Below, piece by piece: positions 26,367-35,831 of a stretch of DNA of 64,000 bases. The translations under genes were made by a program, and so were the position numbers. Below the pieces are notes generated by a model. The model was given only the letters and a program-made list of their open reading frames with translations. It had not been told where the DNA came from and did no database searches. The stretch is from Arthrobacter sp. SDTb3-6 (GTDB taxonomy: Bacteria > Actinomycetota > Actinomycetes > Actinomycetales > Micrococcaceae). Positions within the stretch are counted from its first letter, which is position 1. Each line of letters begins with the position of its first letter. The stretch lies in contig NZ_JAAMFN010000017.1 in assembly GCF_013376095.1 (NCBI RefSeq), positions 1 to 64,000 on the forward strand, in the 5' to 3' direction.

Positions 26367-27335
26367 ATGAATTCCGCCCTCGACACCGCCGACGCCGTCC
26401 AAACCGCCGTCGCCGATTCCTTCGCCGCCTGGCACGACCTCGTCTCGGAATCGTTTGTTCCGCTGCATGTCCGTTCCGGGGACCCCGGCCACTTCCGCGG
26501 ACAGCTGCGCTCGAGGCTGCTGGATGAGCTGGCCATCGTCGAGGTCACGGCCTCCGGGCACAGCGTCCACCGCACGCCGTCGCTCATCGCCAGCACGGAC
26601 AGGCTGTACTACAAGCTCAACCTGCAGCTTTCCGGCACGGGGATCCTCGTCCAGGACCGGCGCGAGGCGGTGCTGCGCCCCGGCGACCTGGCCGTCTACG
26701 ACACCCACCGCCCCTACACGCTCGCTTTCGAATCCGACTTCCGCACCCTGGTGCTCATGTTCCCGCACGACGTCCTCGACCTGCCGTCCGGTGCCGTCGG
26801 CACGCTCACGGCCGTTCGCATGGCCGGCGACGAGGGGCTCGGGCGGATGATCAGCCCCTTCATGACGGAGCTCGCGGACAACCTGGACATCCTCTCCGGC
26901 CCCAGCGGCCACCGGCTGGCCCACAACACCATTGACCTGCTGGGCACCCTGCTCGCCGCGGAGCTGGACCGCCGCCCCGGGGGCGCCGGCAACCCGCACG
27001 AGGAACTGCTGGGACGGATCCGCCGGTTCATCGAGGCCAACCTCGGCGACCCCCTCCTGTCCCCCGCCGGCATTGCGGCCGCGCACTTCATCTCCACCCG
27101 CCACCTGCACAATGTATTCCAGGAAGCGGGCACCACGGTGGCGCAGTGGATCCGCACGCGCCGGCTGGAAAACTGCCGGCGCGAACTGCGCGACCCCCTC
27201 CAGGGGCACCGTTCGGTCAGCGCCATCGCGGCCCGCTGGGGTTTCGTGGACGCGGCGCACTTCAGCCGCATTTTCCGTGCCGCCTTTGGAGAGCCGCCCA
27301 GCAGCTACCGGCGCGCAGCCCCCGTCGCGGCGTAG
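26367..27335 (+). CDS. AraC-family regulator, FeaR-like
   Basis: The 322-residue product has an AraC-binding-like cupin domain (about 40-190; SGTGILVQDRREAVLRPGDLAVYDTHRPY) and a C-terminal two-helix-turn-helix domain (PLLSPAGIAAAHFISTRHLHNVFQEAG; VSAIAARWGFVDAAHFSRIFRAAFGEPPSSYRR). FeaR of E. coli, which activates amine oxidase and phenylacetaldehyde dehydrogenase, has the same layout. AAGGA precedes ATG 26367. It lies just before an aldehyde dehydrogenase and 2 kb from an amine oxidase, so a FeaR-like role is inferred. Confidence 0.85.
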   Translation: MNSALDTADAVQTAVADSFAAWHDLVSESFVPLHVRSGDPGHFRGQLRSRLLDELAIVEVTASGHSVHRTPSLIASTDRLYYKLNLQLSGTGILVQDRREAVLRPGDLAVYDTHRPYTLAFESDFRTLVLMFPHDVLDLPSGAVGTLTAVRMAGDEGLGRMISPFMTELADNLDILSGPSGHRLAHNTIDLLGTLLAAELDRRPGGAGNPHEELLGRIRRFIEANLGDPLLSPAGIAAAHFISTRHLHNVFQEAGTTVAQWIRTRRLENCRRELRDPLQGHRSVSAIAARWGFVDAAHFSRIFRAAFGEPPSSYRRAAPVAA

Positions 27336-27503
27336 GCACCCCCGGGGCCTGCCGGCCGGGACGGGCCGCCACGGCCGGCTTGTTCGCCCACGGTCAACCG
27401 GCGTTCACGCATAGACAAGACTTCCCCGGCGGCCCGGGCGAGACTGGGGATGACACGGCACGGCCCCGCCGCCCCTGGGCCCCAGACTCGAAGTGGAGCA
27501 TTC

Positions 27504-28913
27504 ATGGAAACGCAAACCGACATCCTGACCGCCATTGCACCGGCCGGCGGCGAGACCCGCACCATCCTGGACCCGGCCACGGGCGAGGCCGTGGGCCAGG
27601 CCCCGGTCCACACCGTGGCGGACCTGGACCGGGCCGTTGCGGCGGCCGCGGCCGCGCAGCCGGCCTGGGCGGCCCTGGGCCACGAGGCGCGCAGCGCCGC
27701 GCTGCTCAAGGCGGCCGACGCCGTCGAACGCCACGCCGAGGAACTCGCCCGGCTGCTCTCCCGTGAGCAGGGCAAGCCCCTCAACGGCCCCAACGCCCGC
27801 TTCGAGGTCGGCGCCTGCGCCGCGTGGCTGCGCGCCACCGCCGCCACCGCGCTGGAGGCCGAGACCGTCGTGGACGACGGCGAAACACACGCACAGATCC
27901 ACTACCGCCCCATCGGCGTCGTCGGCGCGATCGGGCCGTGGAACTGGCCCATGATGATCACCGTCTGGCAAATCGCCCCGGCCCTGCGCATGGGCAACAC
28001 CGTGGTGGTCAAGCCCTCCGAATACACGCCCCTGAGCGTGCTCGCCCTGGCCCGGGTGATCAACGCCGAACTGCCCACAGACGTCCTGCACGTCATCTCC
28101 GGCGGCCGCGACGTCGGCGCCCGGCTGGCCGAACACCCCGCCGTCGGCAAGGTCATGTTCACCGGCTCCACCGCCACGGGCAAGGCCATCATCCGCTCCT
28201 CCGCCGACACCATCAAGCGCCTCACCCTGGAACTGGGCGGCAACGACGCCGGGATCGTGCTCCCCGACGCGGACCCCAAGGCCATCGCCGAGGACCTGTT
28301 CTGGGGCGCGTTCATCAACACCGGCCAGACCTGCGCCGCGCTCAAGCGCCTCTACGTCCACACCGACATCTACGACGACCTCTGCCAGGCCCTGACCGAC
28401 GTCGCCGCGGCCATGCCCATGGGCGTGGGCCTGGACGAGGCCAACGTGCTCGGGCCCCTGCAGAACAAGGCCCAGTTCGACATCGTCAGCGCCCTGGTCC
28501 AGGCCGCCAAGGACTCCGGCGCCCGTGTGCTGCTCGGGGGCAACCCCGACCCCGACCAGCCCGGCTACTTCTACCCGACCACGCTCGTGGCCGACATCGA
28601 CAACGACAACCCGCTCGTGGCCCAGGAACAGTTCGGCCCCGCACTGCCGATCATCCGCTACGACACCATCGACGACGCCGTGTCCATGGCCAACAGCCTG
28701 GACGTGGGCCTGGGCGCCTCCGTCTGGTCCGCGGACCTGGACGCGGCCCGCGAGGTCGCCGCACGCATCCAGTCCGGCACCGTGTGGATCAACAAGCACG
28801 GCGCCGTGGACCCCCGCATCCCCTTCGGCGGCGCCAAGCAGTCCGGCTACGGCCTCGAATTCGGCGTTGAAGGCCTCAAGGCCCTCGGCGTCCCCCAGGT
28901 CATCAACGGCTAG
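27504..28913 (+). CDS. Aldehyde dehydrogenase, phenylacetaldehyde-type candidate
   Basis: The 469-residue NAD(P)-dependent enzyme has the substrate channel motif IGPWNWPMMI, the general base in TLELGGNDAG, the nucleophile Cys in NTGQTCAALKRLY, and EQFGPALPII near the C-terminus. GTGGAG at 27493-27498 supports ATG 27504. Between an AraC regulator and an APC permease, and near a copper amine oxidase, it probably oxidises the aldehyde made from an aromatic amine. The substrate is inferred from context only. Confidence 0.88.
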   Translation: METQTDILTAIAPAGGETRTILDPATGEAVGQAPVHTVADLDRAVAAAAAAQPAWAALGHEARSAALLKAADAVERHAEELARLLSREQGKPLNGPNARFEVGACAAWLRATAATALEAETVVDDGETHAQIHYRPIGVVGAIGPWNWPMMITVWQIAPALRMGNTVVVKPSEYTPLSVLALARVINAELPTDVLHVISGGRDVGARLAEHPAVGKVMFTGSTATGKAIIRSSADTIKRLTLELGGNDAGIVLPDADPKAIAEDLFWGAFINTGQTCAALKRLYVHTDIYDDLCQALTDVAAAMPMGVGLDEANVLGPLQNKAQFDIVSALVQAAKDSGARVLLGGNPDPDQPGYFYPTTLVADIDNDNPLVAQEQFGPALPIIRYDTIDDAVSMANSLDVGLGASVWSADLDAAREVAARIQSGTVWINKHGAVDPRIPFGGAKQSGYGLEFGVEGLKALGVPQVING

Positions 28914-28940
28914 GCACAAGCTCCGGACCGCCCCAGCGAC

Positions 28941-28971
28941 GGGACCGCAGCCACACTGTGGCTGCGGTCCC
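28941..28971. terminator. Hairpin between aldehyde dehydrogenase and APC permease
   Basis: Perfect 15-bp arms (28941-28955 and 28957-28971) form a hairpin 28 bp after the aldehyde dehydrogenase stop. The permease 158 bp further on thus probably has its own promoter. Confidence 0.7.
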
Positions 28972-29129
28972 TTGGCCTGCCCCGGGCCATTGCAGCCGGC
29001 ATTCCCCGGCGGGGCGTGCGTGCCGAACAACCCTGCACGGGAAGTCAAGCGCAATGCCGTGAACAACAAACGGGTGCCTGTGACAACTGACACACTCGAG
29101 ATATCTTTATTCTCCCACTGGAGGTTTTA

Positions 29130-30632
29130 ATGTCACACGAACGAACACTTCCCCCCACCGGCAACGTCGCCGACAAGGGGCCCGGCACGGGGCTGAGCAA
29201 GCGCACGCTCGGTGTGCCCGCACTCGTCTTCATGATCATCGCCGCCTCGGCCCCGCTGACGGTGATTGGGGGCGGGGTGCCGAGCAACTTTGCGGTCAGT
29301 GCCAACCTCGGCGTCCCGCTGTCCTTCGTTTTGCTGGGCGTCTGCCTGGCACTGTTCGCCGTCGGCTATGCAGCCATGAGTTCGCACATCCGCAACGCCG
29401 GGGCGTTTTACGCCTACATTTCCCAAGGGCTGGGCCGTGCCACGGGCGTTGGCGCGTCATGGGTGGCACTGGTCTCCTACAACGCCATGCAGGTGGGCAT
29501 CTATGGCCTGTTCGGCTTCGCCCTTGCGTCCTTCATCAACGGCAAGCTCGGCACCAACCTTCCCTGGTGGGCGGCCGCGCTTGTCGGCTTCGTGATCGTC
29601 GGCTGGCTCGGCGTGAACAAGGTGGACCTCTCAGCCAAGGTGATCGGCGTGCTGGTGGCCGGCGAATTCCTGGCGGTCATCGTCTTTGACGTGATCTCCT
29701 TCGCCGTCAGCCCCGAAGGTGTCAGCGGCGCCGGCCTGGCGCCGTCGGACCTGTTCACGGCCAGCATCGGCGCCGCCCTGTCGTTCAGCATGGCCGCCTT
29801 CATGGGCTTCGAGTCGGCTGCCATCTACAGCGAGGAGGCAAAGGACCCGAAACGCTCGATCGCACGGGCCACCTACATCGCCGTCGGCGTCATCTCGGTG
29901 TTCTACGCCGTGTCCTCGTGGGCCATGGTGATCGGCACCGGGCCAAGCCACATCATCGGCGAATCCCAGAAGCAGGGCCCGGACCTGCTCTTCAACTTCC
30001 TCACGGCCCATGGCGCGGTCATCGTCTCGGACATTGCCCAGGTCCTGTTCGTGACCAGCCTGCTGGCCGCCCTCATCGCCTTCCACAACGCCGTGGCCCG
30101 CTACACGTTCTCGCTCGGGCGTGAGCGCGTGATCCCGCGCGCACTCGCCCGGGTCAACTCCCGCCACGCCCCCGTGGCCGGCTCCCTGACCCAGTCCGCA
30201 CTGGCGCTGGTCCTGCTGGCCATCTTTGCGATCGCCGGCACCGGTTCCGACCTTGGTCCGCTCTACCCCGTGCTGACGTTCTTCACGTGGCTGACGAACA
30301 CCGGCGCGTTCGGCCTGGTGCTGCTGCTCGTGATGATCTCGGTGTCCGTCATCGGATACTTCCGCAAGCACAGGGGCGAATACTCCACATGGACCCGGCT
30401 CGTCGCACCTGCCCTGTCGGCCCTCACGCTGGGCACCGTGTTTGTGCTGATCGTGGTCAATTTCAACGTGCTGATCGGCTCCACCAAGTTCTCCCCGCTT
30501 TCCGTCATCCTCCCGGCGATCGTGGTGGTGCCCGGCGTCGCAGGACTGCTCTGGGGCCTGCGGCTGAAGAAGTCGCGTCCCGACGTCTACCTCGGCATCG
30601 GCTACGGCGGTGCCCCGGATCTGGAAGACTGA
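29130..30632 (+). CDS. APC-superfamily amino acid/amine permease
   Basis: The 500-residue product has about 12 transmembrane segments and the APC start VFMIIAASAPLTVIGGGVPSNFA, then NAGAFYAYISQGLGRATGVGASW and FMGFESAAIYSEEAKDPKRSIARATY. GGAGG lies 5 nt before ATG 29130. Members take up amino acids or amines by proton exchange; here aromatic amines are the likely cargo because of the amine oxidase and aldehyde dehydrogenase nearby. Cargo is inference. Confidence 0.9.
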   Translation: MSHERTLPPTGNVADKGPGTGLSKRTLGVPALVFMIIAASAPLTVIGGGVPSNFAVSANLGVPLSFVLLGVCLALFAVGYAAMSSHIRNAGAFYAYISQGLGRATGVGASWVALVSYNAMQVGIYGLFGFALASFINGKLGTNLPWWAAALVGFVIVGWLGVNKVDLSAKVIGVLVAGEFLAVIVFDVISFAVSPEGVSGAGLAPSDLFTASIGAALSFSMAAFMGFESAAIYSEEAKDPKRSIARATYIAVGVISVFYAVSSWAMVIGTGPSHIIGESQKQGPDLLFNFLTAHGAVIVSDIAQVLFVTSLLAALIAFHNAVARYTFSLGRERVIPRALARVNSRHAPVAGSLTQSALALVLLAIFAIAGTGSDLGPLYPVLTFFTWLTNTGAFGLVLLLVMISVSVIGYFRKHRGEYSTWTRLVAPALSALTLGTVFVLIVVNFNVLIGSTKFSPLSVILPAIVVVPGVAGLLWGLRLKKSRPDVYLGIGYGGAPDLED

Positions 30633-30648
30633 GCGGCACAACTGCCCC

Positions 30649-30676
30649 GGGCGGCACGGCCTGCGCCGTGCCGCCC
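30649..30676. terminator. Bidirectional terminator between APC permease and sulfatase
   Basis: Perfect 12-bp arms (30649-30660 and 30665-30676) enclose a 4-nt loop between convergent genes, followed by TTGCGCATTTT. Confidence 0.8.
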
Positions 30677-30726
30677 TTGCGCATTTTCGGCTCCGCCACG
30701 CTGAGGACCACACCTGGTTTGCGCGC

Positions 30727-32334
30727 TCAGGCCGACGCCGTCGGCCTGGTCCCCATGACGCCCAGGGCCATCGTTTCCTCCAGCATCAGCTCCGTCAGCT
30801 GGCCCAAAAGCTGGGCGTGGCCGGTGTCGTCGGCCAGGTTGTCCAGCTCGTCCGGGTCGGACAGGAGGTCGTAGAGCTCGGTGGCGGCGGCCGTCCCGAA
30901 GTACCGGGTCAGGCGCGCGCGCCGCGTCAGGACCGAGCGGATGCGCACCGGCGCCGGAAGCCCCGGCAGCCCGAATGGCTGGTCCTCCTCAATGATCAAT
31001 GCCTCACGGACGGCGTCCACGCTGCCCTCCAGCAGCGGCACCAAGGACTGTCCCTGAAGTCCGCGGAACGCCGCCGTCCCGGTCAGCTCCAGCAGGGTCG
31101 GCGCCAGGTCGGCGGTGCTGACAAGTGCGGCGGTGGAGCGCGGTGCCGTGCCGGGAACCCGGATGGTCAGGGGGACGTTGGTCACTGCCCGGTAGTGGGT
31201 GAAGTGTTTGAGCATCAGCCCGTGATCTCCCAGAAGGTCACCGTGGTCGCTCGTGAACAGGACGACCGTGTCGTCGTCGAGCCCCTGTGCGCTAAGGGCG
31301 CCCAGCACCCGGCCGATCTGCTCGTCCATGAGCGTGATCAAGCCATACTGGGCCGCGGCCGCATGCCGGTACTGGTCCTCGGTCACGGACCACGTCATGG
31401 TTGAATCGCTGCCCGGAGTTCCCCGGTGGTCGATAAGTGCCCTGATGTGTTCGGGCGACTTGCTGTGGTCCTGGTGGAAGCCCGCGGGCAGCGGGATGTC
31501 CTCCGGACTGTAGAGGTCCGCATACCCTGCCGGCGGTGAGAAGGGGTGGTGCGGGTCGGGAAACGACACAAACAGGAAGAAGGGCTCGTCCTCCCCGGCC
31601 AGGGCCTCGATGCGTTCGATGGCCTTGTCCGCCACATAGCTGCTCGGGTGCGCTTCGACGGGGACGGCCGTTTCATACACCTGTTCCCAGCCCGGGTACA
31701 CCGTCACGGCGTTTCCCGCGCCGCCCAGCCGGCGCGGGTCCCAACCACGCCCGGCGGCCCAGTGGCGGTAGTGCCCGCCGGGATTGTCGCCGTGGCCCAC
31801 CACCAGGTCCACGTGCTGGTAGCCGTAGTAATCCTTGGGCAGCCGCAGGAAGCCGGCCTCATGGTCGGACCGGTTTTCCCACCTGTCCCAGCCCGGTTCC
31901 CGGTCAAACTCGGCGGCATCGCGATGGTTCAGGCTCAGCAGCAGCGGGTCGGTCGCCTCGATCTCCGCCCGTTGGTCGTCCTCGAACGGCCACCCCATGT
32001 TTTGGTGGTGCAGCTTGCCGACGGCGGCCGTGTTGTAGCCATCCAGGGCCATGTTCCGCACCATGGTGCTGGCATTCGGATCCATCGTGATGCCGTTGCA
32101 GCGTGTGCCGTGTGCCGAAGGCCAACGGCCGGTCAACAGGCTGGCCCTGTTGGGCATGCAGGTGGGGTTGGCCACGGTGGCCTCGGTGAAGACCACGCTC
32201 GCCGCAGCAAGGCGGTCAAGGTGGGGGGTCTTGACCACCGGATTGCCGGCAAAGCCGAGGTGGTCGGCCCGGAGCTGGTCGGCAATGAAGACGACGACGT
32301 TGGGTCGGCGCCCTGCGCCTGAAGCCTGGCTCAT
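30727..32334 (-). CDS. Type I Cys-type sulfatase
   Basis: The 535-residue enzyme hydrolyses sulfate esters after its Cys59 is converted to formylglycine; Cys59 lies in TCMPNRASLLTGRWP (CxPxR). Metal and substrate residues are visible in FIADQLRADHLG, AVGKLHHQN and TSDHGDLLGDHG. There is no signal peptide, so it should act on imported esters. ATG 32334 overlaps the ABC ATPase stop by ATGA, tying it to the importer. The maturing enzyme is encoded 6 kb away (38568-39554). Substrate unknown. Confidence 0.92.
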   Translation of the reverse strand: MSQASGAGRRPNVVVFIADQLRADHLGFAGNPVVKTPHLDRLAAASVVFTEATVANPTCMPNRASLLTGRWPSAHGTRCNGITMDPNASTMVRNMALDGYNTAAVGKLHHQNMGWPFEDDQRAEIEATDPLLLSLNHRDAAEFDREPGWDRWENRSDHEAGFLRLPKDYYGYQHVDLVVGHGDNPGGHYRHWAAGRGWDPRRLGGAGNAVTVYPGWEQVYETAVPVEAHPSSYVADKAIERIEALAGEDEPFFLFVSFPDPHHPFSPPAGYADLYSPEDIPLPAGFHQDHSKSPEHIRALIDHRGTPGSDSTMTWSVTEDQYRHAAAAQYGLITLMDEQIGRVLGALSAQGLDDDTVVLFTSDHGDLLGDHGLMLKHFTHYRAVTNVPLTIRVPGTAPRSTAALVSTADLAPTLLELTGTAAFRGLQGQSLVPLLEGSVDAVREALIIEEDQPFGLPGLPAPVRIRSVLTRRARLTRYFGTAAATELYDLLSDPDELDNLADDTGHAQLLGQLTELMLEETMALGVMGTRPTASA

Positions 32335-33140
32335 GCCGGCCTCTTGATCAGGGACAGCACCTCGGTGCGCTGCTGGGCAAACCCGGGCAGGGAGCGGGTG
32401 GTGATCTGGTCCCGGGGCCTGGGCAGGTCCAGGTCGATGGTTTTGAGCACGCGCGCGGGCTTGGAACCAAGGACCACCACCCTGTCGGAGAGGTAAACCG
32501 CCTCGTCGATGTCGTGTGTCACCACGAGGATTGTCATGTTGAAGTCGTCGCGGATTTTCAGGCACAGGTCTTCAAGGTCAAAGCGGGTCTGTGCGTCCAC
32601 GGAGGCGAAGGGTTCGTCCATGACCAGGATCTCGGGGCGGTAGGCCAGGGCACGGGCGATGGCCACACGCTGCTGCATGCCGCCGGAAAGCTGCCACGGA
32701 TACTGGTGCTCAGCATGTGTAAGGCCCACAGCTTCCAGGGCGCTGTCGCAGCGTTCCCGCAGCTCGGCGGCCGGCAGCTTCAGATGCCGCAGCGGCAGCA
32801 GCAGGTTCTTGCGCACCGTCAGCCATGGCATGAGGGAACGGTTGTAGTCCTGGAAGACCAGCGCCATTTCCCGCGGCGGCCCGTCAATGACCCTGCCGTC
32901 AATGGCCGCGCTGCCGCTGGTGGCGGTCTGCAGGCCGGCCAGGCATTTGAGCAGGGTGGTCTTGCCGACGCCGGAAGGGCCGACGATGCAGACAACCTCG
33001 CCGGTTTCCACGGTAAAGGTCAGGTCCTCGATGATGACCTTGGCCTTGCTGCCGGTGCCGTAGGACTTGGCCAGGGACTTCACGTCCAGGCGCGGCAAGG
33101 CCGCCGGCCGTTTCGCTGTCGTGGCTGCTTCGTGGGACAT
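32331..33140 (-). CDS. ABC transporter ATP-binding protein, SsuB/TauB-like
   Basis: The 269-residue ATPase has Walker A GPSGVGKTT, Q-loop LVFQDYNRSLMPW, signature LSGGMQQR, Walker B ILVMDEPF and the H-loop VVTHDIDEA, in the order of nitrate/sulfonate/taurine importers. AAGGA precedes ATG 33140. It powers the two permeases upstream and is coupled to the sulfatase. Confidence 0.92.
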   Translation of the reverse strand: MSHEAATTAKRPAALPRLDVKSLAKSYGTGSKAKVIIEDLTFTVETGEVVCIVGPSGVGKTTLLKCLAGLQTATSGSAAIDGRVIDGPPREMALVFQDYNRSLMPWLTVRKNLLLPLRHLKLPAAELRERCDSALEAVGLTHAEHQYPWQLSGGMQQRVAIARALAYRPEILVMDEPFASVDAQTRFDLEDLCLKIRDDFNMTILVVTHDIDEAVYLSDRVVVLGSKPARVLKTIDLDLPRPRDQITTRSLPGFAQQRTEVLSLIKRPA

Positions 33141-33211
33141 GGCTTTTCCTTGGTCGGGGGCACACGTCTGTGCCGGGCTGGTGCGGACGGAAGAGGGTAA
33201 GGCTGAAAGCA

Positions 33212-33991
33212 TCATGAGGCCTTTGCGAGTTGTCGTGAACCGATATACCAAGCCAGCAGGCGGCGCCGGCCCAATTCGAAGATCATGTTGGCGGCAAATC
33301 CGATGACGCCCAGCAGCAGGATCCCGGACCACATGTCCGCAATCATGAAGCTTTGCTGGGCCAGGAGTGTCATGGCGCCGATGCCCTGGGCGGGCCCGAG
33401 CATTTCGCTGGCGATCATGACGACGAAGGCGGTCTGCAGGCTGACCTGCATGCCGGAGGCAATGTGCGGACCGGCCGCGGGCAGGTAGACGCCCAGGACC
33501 TTTTCCCGCGTGCTGAGGCGGTAGACGGCGCTGACATCCTTGAGCGTTGAATCCACGCCGCGCAAGCCGTCCACCGTCGCGATCAGGGTCGGAAAAACGG
33601 CAGCCATGGCAATGCTGGTGACTCGCATCTCCACGCCGAAGCCGATCAGTGCGACGAAAATCGGCACAAGCGCCACCGGGGGAATGCTGCGGAAGAAGTG
33701 GATGACCGGGTCAAGATATTCCCCGACCTTCGGCAGCATGGCCAGCACGAATCCCAGTCCGACCCCGATGACGCTCGCCAGGGCGAAGCCGATGACGAGG
33801 TTCAGCAGGCTGACCAGGATGTCCGACTGAAAATGGGCGAACAACCACAGGGCCTGAAACCGTTCCAGGATGTAGCTCAGCGGCGGGAAGAAGGTATCCG
33901 TGGAACCGGCGGATACGGCGAACCAGGCCAGGATGAGGATCACCGGAGTGCCGATGCCAAGCACCAGGTACAAGGTCTTGCGCATGGTCAC
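33212..33991 (-). CDS. ABC transporter permease, SsuC/TauC-like (second)
   Basis: The 259-residue product has about six transmembrane helices and the coupling-helix region FPTLIATVDGLRGVDSTLKDVSAVYRLSTREK before LPAAGPHIASG, the EAA-type motif of nitrate/sulfonate importers. GTG 33991 overlaps the stop of the first permease by GTGA. The system therefore uses two different permeases as a likely heterodimer. Confidence 0.9.
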   Translation of the reverse strand: MTMRKTLYLVLGIGTPVILILAWFAVSAGSTDTFFPPLSYILERFQALWLFAHFQSDILVSLLNLVIGFALASVIGVGLGFVLAMLPKVGEYLDPVIHFFRSIPPVALVPIFVALIGFGVEMRVTSIAMAAVFPTLIATVDGLRGVDSTLKDVSAVYRLSTREKVLGVYLPAAGPHIASGMQVSLQTAFVVMIASEMLGPAQGIGAMTLLAQQSFMIADMWSGILLLGVIGFAANMIFELGRRRLLAWYIGSRQLAKAS

Positions 33992-34755
33992 ACCATCTCT
34001 TCACGGTAGGAGGGGTGCCAGTGCAGCAGGCGGCGTTCGCCGAGGCGGGACAGCCCGATGAAGAGCAGGCCCAAGATGCCCAAAACCAGCACGTAGGCGT
34101 ACAGGGACGCATAGTCGCCGGCGGACTGCGCCACGTAGAGGTTCTTGCCCAGCCCCGGTCCACCTCCCAGCAGTCCGGCGACGACGGCAACAATCAGGGC
34201 CACCGGTGCGGCCACCCGCAGGGCGGTGCCGATGAACGGCATCGCACTGGGCAGCACGACGCGCCACAGGATCTCGACGCGGCCCAGCCCGTAGGAACGG
34301 GCCGTGTCGCGCGCCACCGGGTCGGTGTCGTGGACGCCGGCCATGGTCTGCGTGATGATCGGGATGAGGCAGCCAAAGAACGTGAGCAGCCAGGCCATCT
34401 TTGCCGTGGGGCCCAGAATGAGCACCACCAACGGAAGGATGACGATCGGCGGCACCGGCTTGAGAAATTCCAGCAGCGCCAATGTGGAGTAGCGGGCCGC
34501 GGGAAAACTGCCGACCAGGACGCCGAGCACGATGCCGGCGAGGGCGGAGGCGATCAGGCCGAGCAGGGCCACGCCAACCGTCTGTCCGACGGCGGACCAG
34601 AACGCGCCGCCGGAGACGTCGGCACCTAGTGCTGCGAACGTGGCGAGCGGCGACGGGAGCGCGGCCCCGGCCAAGTGCGTGCCGGCGATCAGCTGCCAGA
34701 GCACGATCGAACCAAGGAGCCCAAGTGCTCCCCGTCCCAACTGGTGTGGCTTCAT
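33988..34755 (-). CDS. ABC transporter permease, SsuC/TauC-like (first)
   Basis: The 255-residue product has about six transmembrane helices and EAA-type segment TQTMAGVHDTDPVARDTARSYGLGRVEILWRVVLPSAMPFIG. It lies 33 bp after the lipoprotein gene and overlaps the second permease by GTGA. It probably pairs with that permease to form the membrane channel. Confidence 0.9.
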   Translation of the reverse strand: MKPHQLGRGALGLLGSIVLWQLIAGTHLAGAALPSPLATFAALGADVSGGAFWSAVGQTVGVALLGLIASALAGIVLGVLVGSFPAARYSTLALLEFLKPVPPIVILPLVVLILGPTAKMAWLLTFFGCLIPIITQTMAGVHDTDPVARDTARSYGLGRVEILWRVVLPSAMPFIGTALRVAAPVALIVAVVAGLLGGGPGLGKNLYVAQSAGDYASLYAYVLVLGILGLLFIGLSRLGERRLLHWHPSYREEMV

Positions 34756-34787
34756 GGTGTTGTCCTTAGCAAGGGAAGCGGTGCTGA

Positions 34788-35771
34788 CTATTTGAACAGG
34801 ACGCCGTCGAGGTTTACCGGGGCACCCAGGTACCCAAGCTGGGCAAGTTGCGTATTGACCCGCTGGATGTCCGTGATGCTGACGGAGGTCGGCCAGAAGG
34901 TGTGGGCGCCGCTTTGGATGTCCGACAGCGGAACCTTCGTCAGATTTGCGCCGACCTGCTGGCACTCGGCCAGGTGGGCGTTGCAGTAGGCGTTGGCCTT
35001 GTTGATGCCGCGCGCAAAGGCTTGCAAGGCTGCGGTTTCCTTTGTCGTTGTGCTTGCACCCGAGACATAAAGGCCCACGGCACCCTCCTTGAAGAAGGCG
35101 ACGCCGGGCGATGACAGCCTCACGTCCCCGGCCGACTGGGCCTTTCCGGTGAACGGCGAGACGAGGCCGGCCGCATCCACGCGGCCCGAGTTCAGGGACT
35201 GCAGCGCCGAGGAGAAGTCCAGCACGGTCCACTTCACGGTGGACGGGTCGCCGCCGGCGTCCTTGATGACTTTGGAGATGGTGACCTCCAGCTGTGCCTT
35301 GCGCGCGGGGACGGCGATCGTCTTGCCGACCAGGTCCTTGGGACTGGTAATGGGGCTGCCCTTGGCCACAAACAGGCCGGTGTCATCGACCTCGGCCAGG
35401 TTGGGCGGCTGCTGGTCGGCCGGAGCGTACCCGTCGGCGGCGGCGACGACCTTCAAGGGGACATGCTGGCTGAGGGCGTTCAGCAGCGGGATCGACGGCG
35501 AATACGCCAGGTCCAGCTGCCCGCTCTGGGCGGCCGCGATGCCAGCCGGCGGGTTGGCTATCGTGGAATCCTCGATGGTGAGCTTTTCGGCCTTGAAAAA
35601 GCCCTTTTCGATGCCGATCTTCAGGGCTGCGTCGGAGCTCAGTCCGATGGTGCCGACCTTCAACGTGGTCATGCCGTTGCTGTCCGGACCGGAGGCGTTT
35701 GACGGTGAGCCGCACCCGGCCAGGGCCAGGGCAAGCAGCCCGGCGAGTGCAAAGGGGAATCGTAGTTTCAT
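34788..35771 (-). CDS. ABC substrate-binding lipoprotein, SsuA/TauA/NMT1-like
   Basis: The 327-residue product starts with a lipoprotein signal ending in LALAGC, so Cys20 is lipidated and the protein faces outside. The body has TTLKVGTIGLSSDAALKIGIEKGFF and GLFVAKGSPITSPKDLVGKTIAVP, typical of the periplasmic-binding class for sulfonates, taurine, thiamine precursors or nitrate. With the sulfatase in the same operon, a sulfate ester is the most likely ligand. Confidence 0.9.
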   Translation of the reverse strand: MKLRFPFALAGLLALALAGCGSPSNASGPDSNGMTTLKVGTIGLSSDAALKIGIEKGFFKAEKLTIEDSTIANPPAGIAAAQSGQLDLAYSPSIPLLNALSQHVPLKVVAAADGYAPADQQPPNLAEVDDTGLFVAKGSPITSPKDLVGKTIAVPARKAQLEVTISKVIKDAGGDPSTVKWTVLDFSSALQSLNSGRVDAAGLVSPFTGKAQSAGDVRLSSPGVAFFKEGAVGLYVSGASTTTKETAALQAFARGINKANAYCNAHLAECQQVGANLTKVPLSDIQSGAHTFWPTSVSITDIQRVNTQLAQLGYLGAPVNLDGVLFK

Positions 35772-35831
35772 GGTGCTCCTTGAAGTGGTGGGAATGCCAG
35801 TGGTGGTGCTGCAAAGTGATGTTGGGAAGGC